From assembly GCA_913775265.1 (NCBI GenBank), contig CAJYJH010000070.1, positions 44,385 through 108,384 on the forward strand: 64,000 bases of DNA, written 5' to 3'. Source of the DNA: an uncultured Mucilaginibacter sp. GTDB lineage: Bacteria > Bacteroidota > Bacteroidia > Sphingobacteriales > Sphingobacteriaceae. A program made the position numbers and the translations under genes. The notes beneath the pieces are model-generated. The model made no database searches, was not told the DNA's origin, and saw nothing but the letters and a program-made list of their open reading frames with translations. How positions within the stretch are numbered: position 1 is the first letter of the stretch; every line of letters starts with the position of its first letter. Below are positions 8,473 through 17,180 of the stretch, piece after piece.

Positions 8473-9762
8473 ATGTTATTTCAAGATTTAAATTTAATTG
8501 AGCCTATCCTAAGAGCATTAAAAACAGAAGGATATACTCAGCCCACACCTATACAGCAACAAGCCATACCGATAATATTACAGCGTAAAGATTTATTAGG
8601 CTGTGCGCAAACAGGTACAGGTAAAACAGCAGCGTTTTCTATCCCATTGCTACAGATACTGCACCAGGAGCGCAGTCAGCATAAAGAGCAGAAAACAATT
8701 AAGGCGCTTATTTTAACACCAACCCGCGAACTGGCCATTCAAATAGATGAAAGCCTGGCAGCGTATGGTAAACATACAGGTTTAAAGCACCTGGTGATAT
8801 TTGGCGGTGTGTCGCAAAACCCGCAGACTGATGCTTTAAGAAAAGGAGTAGACATATTAGTAGCCACACCGGGCCGTTTGCTGGATTTAATGAACCAGCG
8901 CTTTATTCATTTAGACCATCTTAAGTTTTTGGTGCTGGACGAAGCAGACCGGATGCTGGATATGGGTTTTGTAAACGACGTTAAAAAGATACTTGCTAAA
9001 GTACCTGCTAAACGTCAAACGCTGTTTTTTTCGGCAACTATGCCTAAAGAAATTCAGCAGCTGGCCGACACCATATTGCACAAGCCCGAAAAGGTAGAGG
9101 TTACACCAGTATCTTCTACTGCTGATACCATACAGCAGGAAGTTTACTTTGTAGACAAAGGCGACAAAAAGGCACTGCTTAATCATATACTGAAAGATAA
9201 AAGCATCCAAAGCGCTTTGGTATTTACCCGTACCAAGCATGGAGCAGACAAGGTTGTAAAAGACTTAAGCCGGGCCGGTATTACTGCCGAAGCCATCCAT
9301 GGTAATAAATCACAAAATGCACGTCAGCGTGCTTTAAATAACTTTAAAAGCCGCAGCACAAGGGTATTAGTGGCTACCGACATTGCTGCCCGTGGGATTG
9401 ATGTGGATGAACTGACGCATGTGATCAACTTTGAGTTACCCAACGTGCCCGAAACTTACGTACACCGTATTGGTCGTACCGGCCGGGCCGGAGCCAGCGG
9501 GATAGCATTTTCGTTTTGCGACCACGAGGAAAAAGATTTTCTGAAAGATATTCATAAACTAATTGCCAAGGATATACCGGTTAACGACCAGCATCCTTAC
9601 CCGATGAAACAGATGACGTCTGTTGAGCGGATCAAGGAAGAAATGAAAGCTACATCGGGTCAGCGTCAGGGCAGATCGCGTAACGGTTCGGGACAACGAT
9701 CAGGCCAACGGCGGTACAGCGGTGGCAACAGGAGCGGCTCAGGCAAATCTAAAGCCGTTTAA
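8473..9762 (+). CDS. DEAD-box ATP-dependent RNA helicase, RhlE-like
   Basis: A 429-residue SF2 helicase with the full motif set: Q motif ([12 protein letters not shown]), motif I AQTGTGKT (near 45), Ia PTRELA, II DEAD (near 155), [33 protein letters not shown] and [12 protein letters not shown] (near 325). The C-terminal 50 residues are rich in Gly, Arg, Ser and Gln and probably bind RNA non-specifically. The family remodels RNA in ribosome assembly and mRNA decay, often under cold stress. The 5' leader has a stem-loop, so regulation at the RNA level is plausible. Assignment to the RhlE rather than the DeaD subgroup rests on the short C-terminus. Confidence 0.92.
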   Translation: MLFQDLNLIEPILRALKTEGYTQPTPIQQQAIPIILQRKDLLGCAQTGTGKTAAFSIPLLQILHQERSQHKEQKTIKALILTPTRELAIQIDESLAAYGKHTGLKHLVIFGGVSQNPQTDALRKGVDILVATPGRLLDLMNQRFIHLDHLKFLVLDEADRMLDMGFVNDVKKILAKVPAKRQTLFFSATMPKEIQQLADTILHKPEKVEVTPVSSTADTIQQEVYFVDKGDKKALLNHILKDKSIQSALVFTRTKHGADKVVKDLSRAGITAEAIHGNKSQNARQRALNNFKSRSTRVLVATDIAARGIDVDELTHVINFELPNVPETYVHRIGRTGRAGASGIAFSFCDHEEKDFLKDIHKLIAKDIPVNDQHPYPMKQMTSVERIKEEMKATSGQRQGRSRNGSGQRSGQRRYSGGNRSGSGKSKAV

Positions 9763-9801
9763 AAATTATCAGGCTGCATTGTAAGAGTCAATCTTTCAAT
9801 C

Positions 9802-9809
9802 TATTTTTG
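9802..9809 (+). promoter_or_regulatory. -7 box upstream of the DivIC/FtsB-like gene
   Basis: TATTTTTG matches TAnnTTTG, with TTG about 20 nt upstream. It lies 24 nt before ATG 9834 and argues against the TTG at 9822, which would sit almost on the transcription start. Confidence 0.45.
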
Positions 9810-9833
9810 TGATTAATTAGCTTGCTTAAGAAT

Positions 9834-10136
9834 ATGAATCGTGCTGTTAGACTGTTAAAGAATAAATATTTTTTGGTAACGATTGCTTTTGTGATATGGA
9901 TGCTGTTTTTTGATAAAAACGATCTGTATTCACAGTTTGAACAACATCAGCAATTAGGTAAATTAGAGCAGGAGCGTGATTTTTACAGTAAGGAAACGGC
10001 TAAGGTGAGTAAAGATTTAGATGAGCTGTCATCTAATCCGCAAAAGCTCGAAAAATTTGCCCGCGAAAAATACCTCATGAAAAAAGCCAATGAGGATGTA
10101 TTCGTCATTGTTAAAGAGCAAAAGAAAGAAGAGTAA
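9834..10136 (+). CDS. Septum formation initiator (DivIC/FtsB-like)
   Basis: A 100-residue bitopic protein with a short basic cytoplasmic tail, one transmembrane helix (about 13-30) and an extracytoplasmic coiled coil with heptad-like Leu and Lys/Glu (about 35-75). It ends in the family signature NPQKLEKFAREKYLMKKANEDVF, which resembles the FtsB/DivIC ending (E-x-x-A-R-E-x-x-x-x-x-K-x-x-E). These proteins join FtsL and FtsQ/DivIB to activate septal peptidoglycan synthesis. ATG 9834 is chosen over TTG 9822 because of the promoter position. Confidence 0.85.
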   Translation: MNRAVRLLKNKYFLVTIAFVIWMLFFDKNDLYSQFEQHQQLGKLEQERDFYSKETAKVSKDLDELSSNPQKLEKFAREKYLMKKANEDVFVIVKEQKKEE

Positions 10137-10140
10137 TATT

Positions 10141-10170
10141 AAGCCGTCGCCAATAACGACGGCTTTTTTT
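10141..10170. terminator. Bidirectional terminator between convergent genes
   Basis: AAGCCGTCG-ccaataa-CGACGGCTT forms a 9-bp stem followed by a T-run on the plus strand and preceded by A residues. It separates the DivIC-like gene (+) from the UbiD gene (-). Confidence 0.9.
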
Positions 10171-10181
10171 GTAATATCGGA

Positions 10182-12020
10182 TTAAATCACGCCGTACAAA
10201 CTACCTCCCTTTTCTCCCATTTTATCTACCAGTTTCTCTACAGTAGGATCTTTTTTTAACACAGGTGCATGATGTGGTTTAATACGGGCATCAATAATTA
10301 ACGGGCCATGGCAGCCCCAATGTTTATGTTCGGTAAAGCTGTGTACGCCATAAATATCATGCGATGGATTGCTTCGGGTACAAGTAACCCAAACCAAGTT
10401 ATTGATGTTTTGTGCAGTGAATCCGGCATCATCACATAGAACCATTAATGGCAAGCCGGTCAAGTCTTCGCCTTTGACCGACTGGTCTAAGTTATTTAGG
10501 GCAACTGTTAATTCATTAGTACCAACGTTCTTATTTACTTCAACAGCTAATACGCCGGGCATAGCCATTTTAAATACGTCAAATGGGCGAGGGAGGCTGA
10601 AACCTGCAGGAAGTTCCGTCCATAAATTCCGTTTTTTGTTGCCTGCAACGGTAATGGCTACTTTGCTGCCACTGTTTAATCCACTGCCGCTGTAATCCAG
10701 CGTATCAATGGTAGTTTTGGTATAAAAGTGCAGGTCGCGGGTTAAGTCAACGCGTTCTAATATGTGTTTTAAAAATCCTGGAATGTCGCTTATGTCGAGT
10801 GCCGGGTTGTCTTCTTTAGCCGCAATCAATAAGTATTTGGCTAAACTTAGTTGGTTTTTGCCCAAAATATGATTGGCAATAGTTAGTATTTCCTGTGGCT
10901 GACGTTCTTTAATATAAGGTGTATAGCGCTCGCTGCCTATGGCAAACAGTAGAGGATGTACCCCGGCCGCATCTACTGCATTTACGGCATGTAAGCCCGG
11001 AATCTCCGAAGGCAGGGCCGAGCCTGTAATTTCGTGTATCAGGGCACCAAAGCTGGTATCTTCCTGCGGTGGGCGGCCCACAACGGTAAACGACCAGATG
11101 GCGTCTTTACGATGGTACACATTGTGCACCTTCATTAACGGGAAGGGGTGTGTTAAACTATAATAACCCAAATGATCGCCAAAAGGACCTTCGGGTTTAT
11201 TGTCGTGTGGCATTACGGTGCCGGTAATTACAAAATCGGCATCGGCAGATATGCAAAATCCTTCGGCATCATAAAAATAACGGAAGCGGCGTTTACCTAA
11301 AGCTCCGGCAAAAGTCATTTCTGATAAACCTTCAGGTAAGGGCATTACGGCCGCCACCGGATGTGAAGGTGGTCCGCCTACAAATATGCTGACTTTAAGG
11401 GGCTGACCTTTAGCATTCGCTTTAGTTTGGTGTACACCTATACCACGATGCAGCTGGTAATGCAAACCAATCTCTTGATCAGTGATGTAGTCATTTCCCG
11501 CTAACTGTATGCGGTACATGCCCATGTTGGCACTCATAATGCCAGGTTTGTCAGCGTCTTCAGTATATACCTGGGGCATGGTTACAAAAGGACCGCCATC
11601 CATAGGCCAGTTTACAATTTGCGGTAACGCACTAATTTGAATACGCCCAAAATTGATAGGCGCGCTTTTACCGGTTTTCATGGGTAAAGCCGATAAAGCA
11701 GTAAGCGCCACATTAGCATAGCTAAATGGCTTTTTAATTGCCTTGATAGGATCAGTTTTTAAATCAACTAACGTTTTTATTTTTTGGAGCGTATCCCTGA
11801 AAATAAACCTTGATCTGTCGAGCGTACCAAAAAGGTTAGATGCTGCCGGAAACTTACTGCCTTTTACATTTTCAAATAAAATGGCCGGTCCCTGTTGCTC
11901 ATAAACACGCAGGTGTATGGCTGCCATTTGCAAGTAAGGGTCAACTTCTTCTTTAATACGTATCAGGTGACCATGTTTCTCTAAATCAGTAAGGCAGGCA
12001 CGTAAGCTCGGGTATCCCAT
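10182..12020 (-). CDS. UbiD family decarboxylase
   Basis: A 612-residue prenylated-FMN-dependent (de)carboxylase. Recognisable stretches are the N-terminal LEKHGHLIRIKEEVDP, the central GVHQTKANAKGQPLKVSIFVGG, and the core PEGPFGDHLGYYS and RPPQEDTSFGALIHE, which carry the conserved Glu/Arg/Glu catalytic region. UbiD enzymes decarboxylate aromatic or unsaturated acids, classically in ubiquinone or menaquinone synthesis; Bacteroidota make menaquinone, so a quinone role is possible but not shown. The partner prenyltransferase UbiX is not in this window. It stands alone, about 90 nt from a divergent AHSA1 gene. Confidence 0.87.
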   Translation of the reverse strand: MGYPSLRACLTDLEKHGHLIRIKEEVDPYLQMAAIHLRVYEQQGPAILFENVKGSKFPAASNLFGTLDRSRFIFRDTLQKIKTLVDLKTDPIKAIKKPFSYANVALTALSALPMKTGKSAPINFGRIQISALPQIVNWPMDGGPFVTMPQVYTEDADKPGIMSANMGMYRIQLAGNDYITDQEIGLHYQLHRGIGVHQTKANAKGQPLKVSIFVGGPPSHPVAAVMPLPEGLSEMTFAGALGKRRFRYFYDAEGFCISADADFVITGTVMPHDNKPEGPFGDHLGYYSLTHPFPLMKVHNVYHRKDAIWSFTVVGRPPQEDTSFGALIHEITGSALPSEIPGLHAVNAVDAAGVHPLLFAIGSERYTPYIKERQPQEILTIANHILGKNQLSLAKYLLIAAKEDNPALDISDIPGFLKHILERVDLTRDLHFYTKTTIDTLDYSGSGLNSGSKVAITVAGNKKRNLWTELPAGFSLPRPFDVFKMAMPGVLAVEVNKNVGTNELTVALNNLDQSVKGEDLTGLPLMVLCDDAGFTAQNINNLVWVTCTRSNPSHDIYGVHSFTEHKHWGCHGPLIIDARIKPHHAPVLKKDPTVEKLVDKMGEKGGSLYGVI

Positions 12021-12138
12021 GTAATGGCAATTATATCAAAAGTCAAAATTACTTAAAATATAAAGAGCCATAAGGTTTGATTTTTTTTGAAACTATTTAC
12101 TCTGTGACTTGTGGTTTAAAAGAAAAAAAATTAACCCT

Positions 12139-12588
12139 ATGGAAACCACAGCATTAAAATTAGAAGCGGAAAAAGATTTTAAAGTGCCAGTACAAGAACT
12201 GTATAAAGCATGGGTAACACCCGAAGACTTAAAGCAATGGTGGAAGCCTTCAGAAAATCACTTAACTACGGTAGAGCTGGATATCAAGGAAGGCGGAAAG
12301 CTTAAATATGAATTTGCAGGCAAAGAAGATAAAACCACATTGGTAATTACCGGTGAGTATAAAGAAGTAAATGAAAACGAAAAGCTGGTATACAGCTGGA
12401 ACTGGGATGTGCCCGCCGATGTAATTAAGCCAAGCGAACACGTATTAACCATCGAATTTAAAAGTGAGGGTGATGGCAGTAAGATTCATGTAGTGCAAGA
12501 AAACTTTGAAAATGAAGAGTCGATTACACCACATAAAGAAGGATGGGAAAAGGCTTTAAATGATCTGCAAGCTTATTTAAACAAATAA
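12139..12588 (+). CDS. SRPBCC/AHSA1 domain protein
   Basis: A 149-residue START-like fold protein of the Aha1-C-terminal family. It begins with KDFKVPVQELYKAWVTPEDLKQWW and ends with EGWEKALNDLQAYLNK, both diagnostic of AHSA1/SRPBCC proteins. The fold makes a hydrophobic ligand pocket; members act in stress response or lipid binding, and no substrate can be named. ATG 12139 is preferred over an upstream in-frame TTG (12109), which would add a lysine-rich tail not usual in the family. Confidence 0.82.
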   Translation: METTALKLEAEKDFKVPVQELYKAWVTPEDLKQWWKPSENHLTTVELDIKEGGKLKYEFAGKEDKTTLVITGEYKEVNENEKLVYSWNWDVPADVIKPSEHVLTIEFKSEGDGSKIHVVQENFENEESITPHKEGWEKALNDLQAYLNK

Positions 12589-12615
12589 CATCCGGTATAA
12601 AATCATTATTTTAGG

Positions 12616-12644
12616 CAGTGTATCGTTAAATACACTGTTTTTTT
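12616..12644 (+). terminator. Intrinsic terminator that abuts the next start codon
   Basis: CAGTGTAT-cgttaa-ATACACTG forms an 8-bp perfect stem followed by seven T residues, the last of which directly precedes the ATG (12645) of the M28 peptidase. It belongs to the AHSA1 gene by position but also occupies the translation initiation region of the peptidase. Confidence 0.85.
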
Positions 12645-14297
12645 ATGTCTAAATTTTTCAAATCAGCCAAATTGGGCATCCTGATTTCTGGTATCGCTTG
12701 CTCAGCTTTTGCTCAAAAAAATAATACTTCAGGCACGCTATTCAGCGCTGCCTCTTACACTAATTATGTGAAGGAATTATCAGCTGATGACTTGCAGGGC
12801 CGCATGCCGTTTACCCGTGGCGAAAACAGAACCGTGGCTTACCTGGAAAGACAGTTCATCAAGTTAGGACTGCAGCCAGGTAATAAAGGGAGCTATGTAC
12901 AGCGGGTGCCCATGGTGGCTATCAGTTGCAATCCACAAAATACCATGAACATCAGCACGGCTGATGCCAACTTTAATTTAGAAGGTGGAAAAGATTATGT
13001 GCTTTGGACACGCCGCACATCGCCAACTATCGACTTAAAAAATGAAGACCTTGTTTTCGCTGGTTTCGGTATCACAGCTCCTGAGTTTAAACATGATGAT
13101 TATGCCGGATTGGACGTGAAAGACAAAATCGTGGTGGTACTAATTAACGACCCGGGATATTACGACCGCCAGCAGTTTAAAGGTAAAACCATGACTTACT
13201 ACGGCCGATGGACTTATAAATACGATGAAGCTGCACGTCACGGTGCCAAAGGTTGCCTCATTATTCACGATACCGGCCCGGCAGCTTATGGGTTTGGTGT
13301 GGTGCAAAACAGTTGGCGGGCTACCAAATTATATTTGGATAGCCGCGGCCACGACAGTTATAAATGTGCAGTAGAGGGCTGGTTAACTTTGCCTGCCGCC
13401 GAGCGACTTTTGCAAGCCAGCGGTACTAATTATAAAACTTTACTTAATAGCGCTTTACAAAGCAACTTTAAAGCTCAACCGTTGCCGTTAAAGCTAAGCA
13501 CATCATTAGTTGTAAACGCAACTTACAAGCAATCGCATAATTTAATTGCCATGATACCCGGTAGCAAAAAGCCTGATGAATGCGTTATTTATTCTGCGCA
13601 TTGGGATCATTTAGGCATTGGTAAGCCTGATGCAAAAGGTGATACCATCTATAATGGTGCGGTAGACAATGCCAGTGGTACAGCTGCTTTACTGGAGCTT
13701 GCCCGCGTATTTAAGCAAAGTAAAATTAAACCTGCCCGTAGTGTGGTGTTTTTATCGGTTACTGCCGAAGAACAGGGCTTATGGGGGTCGGCCTGGTATG
13801 CCGAAAATCCTGTGTTTCCGAAAGAGAAAACTGTTGCGGATATTAATATGGACATGTTTTACCCCTATGGCAAAACTAAAGACATCGGTTTGGTAGGTTA
13901 CGGACAATCGGAGCTGGAAGATTACCTGCAACAGGCGGCTAAGGCTCAAGGGCGTTATATTGCGCCGGAATCGGATCCGGCTAAGGGCATGTATTTCAGG
14001 TCAGATCATTTCAACTTTGCTAAAGTGGGTATTCCGGCTCTATATGTCGAAAGTGGTGTTGATTTAGTAGGTAAGGGAAAAGCAGCAGGTATAAAAATGC
14101 ATGATAACTTTACGGCTAACCACTATCATAAACCCTCAGACGAATTTAATGCCACTACCTGGGATGTAAGCGGCACGTTGCAGGATTTGCATTTGCTTTA
14201 TCAAGTAGGCTTTAAATTGGCGTATTCTAACACATTGTGGCCTAAATGGAAATCGGGGTCGGAGTTTAAAGCTATACGTGAAGCTTATAAAAAGTAA
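12645..14297 (+). CDS. Secreted M28 family zinc aminopeptidase with PA domain
   Basis: A 550-residue exported peptidase. It has a signal peptide (about 1-23, ending ACSAFAQ), a protease-associated insert (about 120-240) and an M28 catalytic domain with zinc ligands in SAHWDHLG (His, Asp, near 322), AVDNASG (Asp, near 340), TAEEQGLWGS (Glu, near 375), NMDMF (Asp) and RSDHFNF (His, near 450). The enzyme probably releases N-terminal amino acids from peptides in the periplasm. No alternative start keeps the signal peptide, so the ATG that touches a terminator U-run appears real. It has its own terminator 12 nt after the stop. Confidence 0.9.
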   Translation: MSKFFKSAKLGILISGIACSAFAQKNNTSGTLFSAASYTNYVKELSADDLQGRMPFTRGENRTVAYLERQFIKLGLQPGNKGSYVQRVPMVAISCNPQNTMNISTADANFNLEGGKDYVLWTRRTSPTIDLKNEDLVFAGFGITAPEFKHDDYAGLDVKDKIVVVLINDPGYYDRQQFKGKTMTYYGRWTYKYDEAARHGAKGCLIIHDTGPAAYGFGVVQNSWRATKLYLDSRGHDSYKCAVEGWLTLPAAERLLQASGTNYKTLLNSALQSNFKAQPLPLKLSTSLVVNATYKQSHNLIAMIPGSKKPDECVIYSAHWDHLGIGKPDAKGDTIYNGAVDNASGTAALLELARVFKQSKIKPARSVVFLSVTAEEQGLWGSAWYAENPVFPKEKTVADINMDMFYPYGKTKDIGLVGYGQSELEDYLQQAAKAQGRYIAPESDPAKGMYFRSDHFNFAKVGIPALYVESGVDLVGKGKAAGIKMHDNFTANHYHKPSDEFNATTWDVSGTLQDLHLLYQVGFKLAYSNTLWPKWKSGSEFKAIREAYKK

Positions 14298-14448
14298 GGT
14301 TAGTAGAGGCCGGGATGAAAGTTCCGGCTTTTTCTTTTTTCTTATCACTGCAGGATTTGATATAGAAAAAGATTCCGACCCAAATTAAACCTTTGATCAG
14401 AAAAAACAAGAAGCCGGCTACGCCTATACGTTTGAGCCATTTAATCAT
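14272..14448 (-). CDS. Possible 58-residue single-pass membrane peptide
   Basis: A short minus-strand ORF beginning MIKWLKRIGVAGFLFFLIKG, with basic residues flanking a 20-residue hydrophobic helix, followed by a Lys-rich tail. From memory it resembles a short Bacteroidota membrane peptide sometimes annotated oddly as alanyl-tRNA synthetase-related, but I cannot verify this. Its 3' end overlaps the end of the M28 gene on the other strand and runs across that gene's terminator stem. The N-terminal 40 residues look protein-like; the last 15 do not. Confidence 0.45.
   Translation of the reverse strand: MIKWLKRIGVAGFLFFLIKGLIWVGIFFYIKSCSDKKKEKAGTFIPASTNLTFYKLHV
14309..14340 (+). terminator. Intrinsic terminator of the M28 peptidase gene
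   Basis: GCCGGGA-tgaaag-TTCCGGC, a 7-bp stem with one G-U pair, is followed by a 12-nt run of T broken by a single C. Confidence 0.8.
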
Positions 14449-14549
14449 GTATGCCGTAAATTTATCAATTTGATTATTGCAGTAAAAGCTGCACTCTACA
14501 TTTTGCCAACCAAGTTTTAAATACTTTGTTGTAGATAAAAATAGTTTTT

Positions 14550-15023
14550 ATGGCTCAACAGGAAATATTGCTTACCGAATTAGAACAATTATTGAGAGGC
14601 GGCACAGCACATGCTCATTTAAATGATGCCTTAAAAGGATTACCGGCCGAACAAAGAGGCGAAAAGCCTTACGGATTGCCATACAGTATCTGGCAACTGG
14701 TGGAGCACATACGCATAGCTCAATGGGACATGCTGGAGTTCAGCAAAGATGCCAGCCACCAATCACCTAAATGGCCGGACGAATATTGGCCGGAGGAAGC
14801 AGCCCCCAAAGATGAAGAGGCCTGGAATCAATCGCTACAACAGATTGAACAAGACTTGAAGGAAATGATTGAGCTGGTAAAAGCAGGCGATTTATATGCA
14901 CCTATTCCACACGGTACATGCCAAAACCTATTGCGCGAAGCCCTGCAGGTGGCCGATCATACTGCTTATCATACTGCCGAAATTATTTTATTGCGCAGGC
15001 TGTTAGGAAGCTGGAAATCTTGA
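14550..15023 (+). CDS. DinB superfamily protein
   Basis: A 157-residue four-helix bundle protein. The metal-binding His residues are visible in WQLVEHIRIAQWD (near 48-60) and in the C-terminal VADHTAYHTAEIILLRRLLG (near 133-152), the classic DinB/YfiT three-His pattern. Family members are stress-inducible or thiol-transfer enzymes (bacillithiol S-transferase type); the reaction of this one is unknown. The gene is monocistronic with a downstream bidirectional terminator. Confidence 0.85.
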   Translation: MAQQEILLTELEQLLRGGTAHAHLNDALKGLPAEQRGEKPYGLPYSIWQLVEHIRIAQWDMLEFSKDASHQSPKWPDEYWPEEAAPKDEEAWNQSLQQIEQDLKEMIELVKAGDLYAPIPHGTCQNLLREALQVADHTAYHTAEIILLRRLLGSWKS

Positions 15024-15049
15024 CCGTTTCAATATACTTTAGCAAAAAG

Positions 15050-15086
15050 CAAAACGCGCATAGCTCTAACAGTTATACGCGTTTTG
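15050..15086. terminator. Bidirectional terminator between convergent genes
   Basis: CAAAACGCG ... CGCGTTTTG forms a 9-bp stem with a 19-nt partly paired loop, between the DinB (+) and PAP2 (-) genes. T residues follow it on the plus strand. Confidence 0.7.
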
Positions 15087-15108
15087 TCTTTATATTATAA
15101 AGGGTAAC

Positions 15109-15744
15109 TTAATTTCCGGCTTCTAAGGCTAAAGCCCGTGCGTTACGTTGCATACGCTTACCGTACATAAATTTTTGTAGTTTGTAAGTTAAGTAAGCCG
15201 AACCCGAACCCAATACAATACCGCATAAAACATCTGTTGGATAATGTGCACCGCGATACATGCGTGAGTAGGCCGTTGCCGACGCAAAGGCAAAACTTGG
15301 CGCAATTACATACCATTTAGGGTAAGCTAAACTCACTGAAGTTGCTACTGCAAAAGCGGTTGATGTATGCCCTGAAGGAAAAGAATAATCGGTAGGGGAG
15401 GTGTTGCCCTGTAACATGATCTTATCGCCCCAAGTTACGAAAGGCCGTTGGCGTTGTATGGCATTTTTCATGAACATGGTAATAGCCGTGTTTCCCACCA
15501 GTGCAATGCCTGTACTAAACGCAGTTTGTTTTAGCTTTTGATCATGAGTAGCTATACCCGCCACCATCAATGCTAACGGTGTAGCGGCCGACACCATGAT
15601 TGCGTTGTTGGATACAAATCTCCAACCGGCGTTTTCGCGGCCGTTGTTAGGGTTAAATTTCGACAATAAGTTTACGTCCCAGTTTTGAGATTTCCCTACT
15701 GATACCTGGAAAAAAAGTATCAACACCAATAGTTTAAACTTCAT
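15109..15744 (-). CDS. PAP2 family phosphatase, membrane-associated
   Basis: A 211-residue acid phosphatase-like protein with an N-terminal signal or anchor (ending VSVGKSQ). The three PAP2 catalytic motifs are complete: KNAIQRQRPF (K-x6-R-P), SFPSGHTS (PSGH) and SRMYRGAHYPTD (SR-x5-H-x3-D). In envelopes such enzymes dephosphorylate undecaprenyl pyrophosphate or other lipid phosphates; the substrate is not determined here. It is monocistronic. Confidence 0.9.
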   Translation of the reverse strand: MKFKLLVLILFFQVSVGKSQNWDVNLLSKFNPNNGRENAGWRFVSNNAIMVSAATPLALMVAGIATHDQKLKQTAFSTGIALVGNTAITMFMKNAIQRQRPFVTWGDKIMLQGNTSPTDYSFPSGHTSTAFAVATSVSLAYPKWYVIAPSFAFASATAYSRMYRGAHYPTDVLCGIVLGSGSAYLTYKLQKFMYGKRMQRNARALALEAGN

Positions 15745-15929
15745 TTATAAACAGTAAAAGGGGTTACTAAGTATTTTTATTTTCAATAACGCTTACTATA
15801 AAATGAAAGGCAGGCTTCTTAATTGGTCTTATACGACAATCTTAAATCAAAAGTTTAAAATATTAATCGCAATTTAAAAATAAGACAATTTTTTAGTAGG
15901 TGGAAATTTAATTTCTATCTATTAAACAA

Positions 15930-15963
15930 TTTAGCCATGCTTACCAACGTAAGCATGGCTAAA
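15930..15963. repeat. Perfect inverted repeat downstream of a minus-strand gene
   Basis: TTTAGCCATGCTTA-ccaacg-TAAGCATGGCTAAA is a 14-bp perfect stem, 22 nt past the stop of the minus-strand gene. The long T-run precedes the stem on that strand rather than following it, so it is not a textbook intrinsic terminator. It may be a 3'-end stabilising stem or a protein site. Confidence 0.75.
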
Positions 15964-15985
15964 AAAATTATATCTGTAATAAAAT

Positions 15986-17104
15986 TTATGCTGAAAAACG
16001 GCGGTGCAAAATCACGTAAAACTTGTCGACCGTGTCGGGTTTGGCTGCCCAGTTATTTTTAGCCACATAGTTAGACCGCAGAAAACGATCAGCTTCGTCG
16101 AAGCTTTTGCAGCGGTTCAACAATTCCACGGCTTCGCTGTAAGCCAAGCTATAACCGTTAAAAAGGTCTTTAACAAACAGCATCTTGTCATTCAGATTGA
16201 TGGCTGATTTAATATCGGTGACGGCCGGGGCAGTATAGCTTGAACTTTGAGCCGGTGCCTGTTGTTGCAACTGGGCCGATAACCGCTGATTTAACGTTAA
16301 TGGATGCTCTGGCTCTGCCTTCGGTTGTTCGGGTACCGGAGGTATCACCGGTTCGGTATTTGATTGCGCAATTACCGGTTCAGCAACAGGTTCTGTTACA
16401 ACTGGTGCATGCGGCGTGAAACTATGTACCGGATCAGGTTGAATTTCGAGCTCTTTGTTTTCAACAGCAACTGGTGTTGTAAAGTTAATTGCCGTTTGTT
16501 CCGGTACAATTTCCTCATTCAGGTTTACATGCGGCGGTTTTTCTTCTTCGCTATGGCTGCTGCTGATGCTAAATGTATGCGAGTTACTGCTTACGTCAGG
16601 TGTTGTACGCACAAAACCAAACGATTCTTGTGTAGCAGCAGGCTCAATGTTTATTTCGGGCTTCGTTTCCACAGTTTCTGCCGGTTGTTCATTAACAATG
16701 ATTGGCTCATGAACAGGCTCATTTATGAAAGCCGGTTCCGATGGTTGCTGTTCTTCATCTGGCGGCATGTATGAGTCAAAAGCTAAGGCTTTTTCAGATA
16801 GTGGAGGCAAATGAGTTTCTTCAATCGGCTGTACCGGCTCCTCTATCAAAGTCGATACTGGAATGTTCACCAAAGACTGATCGTTGCTTTCGGTGTGCTC
16901 GGGCAGGCTGATTACCGCATTAAGGCTTTGCAGGTTTATTTTGCGTAATATCTCGGTATGGTCCGTTAAAAACTTAGCGTTGGCGGCAAAAAGCTCCAGT
17001 TCCAAGTCGTTCAGATTGGTTTCTGCAGATCGCAGATAGTCAAACTGTTCGTTGAGTTCATGAAGTATATGGCTTATCTTTTTTAGTATCTCTTGTTGTT
17101 TCAT
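15986..17104 (-). CDS. Conserved protein: coiled coil, Pro/Glu/Val-rich linker, compact C-terminal domain
   Basis: A 372-residue soluble protein. Residues about 1-60 form a helical, coiled-coil-like segment (KISHILHELNEQFDYL). Residues about 70-275 are low in complexity, rich in Pro, Glu, Val and Thr, and probably disordered. Residues about 280-372 form a folded domain with LNQRLSAQL, INLNDKMLFVKDLFNGYS and FYVILHRRF. From memory a similar C-terminal domain recurs in Bacteroidota proteins of unknown function. There is no signal peptide or membrane segment. It is divergent from thymidine kinase with 76 nt between the starts. Function is not recognised; a scaffold-like role is only a guess. Confidence 0.75.
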   Translation of the reverse strand: MKQQEILKKISHILHELNEQFDYLRSAETNLNDLELELFAANAKFLTDHTEILRKINLQSLNAVISLPEHTESNDQSLVNIPVSTLIEEPVQPIEETHLPPLSEKALAFDSYMPPDEEQQPSEPAFINEPVHEPIIVNEQPAETVETKPEINIEPAATQESFGFVRTTPDVSSNSHTFSISSSHSEEEKPPHVNLNEEIVPEQTAINFTTPVAVENKELEIQPDPVHSFTPHAPVVTEPVAEPVIAQSNTEPVIPPVPEQPKAEPEHPLTLNQRLSAQLQQQAPAQSSSYTAPAVTDIKSAINLNDKMLFVKDLFNGYSLAYSEAVELLNRCKSFDEADRFLRSNYVAKNNWAAKPDTVDKFYVILHRRFSA

Positions 17105-17180
17105 GAAGTATGATGTTGAAAATGTCCCTATTCAAAAGTAAGATATAATTCTGATATTAGCCGGCTTTAAAGGTTTAAGA

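Noticed and set aside
15933..15960. Call of this stem as an intrinsic terminator
   Set aside because: The T-run precedes the stem on the strand of the gene it would serve; recorded as an inverted repeat only.
16004..16774. Long open frames on the plus strand opposite the Pro/Glu-rich gene
   Set aside because: They are shadows of a biased coding sequence: Cys/Phe/Arg-rich, without domain features or start signals.
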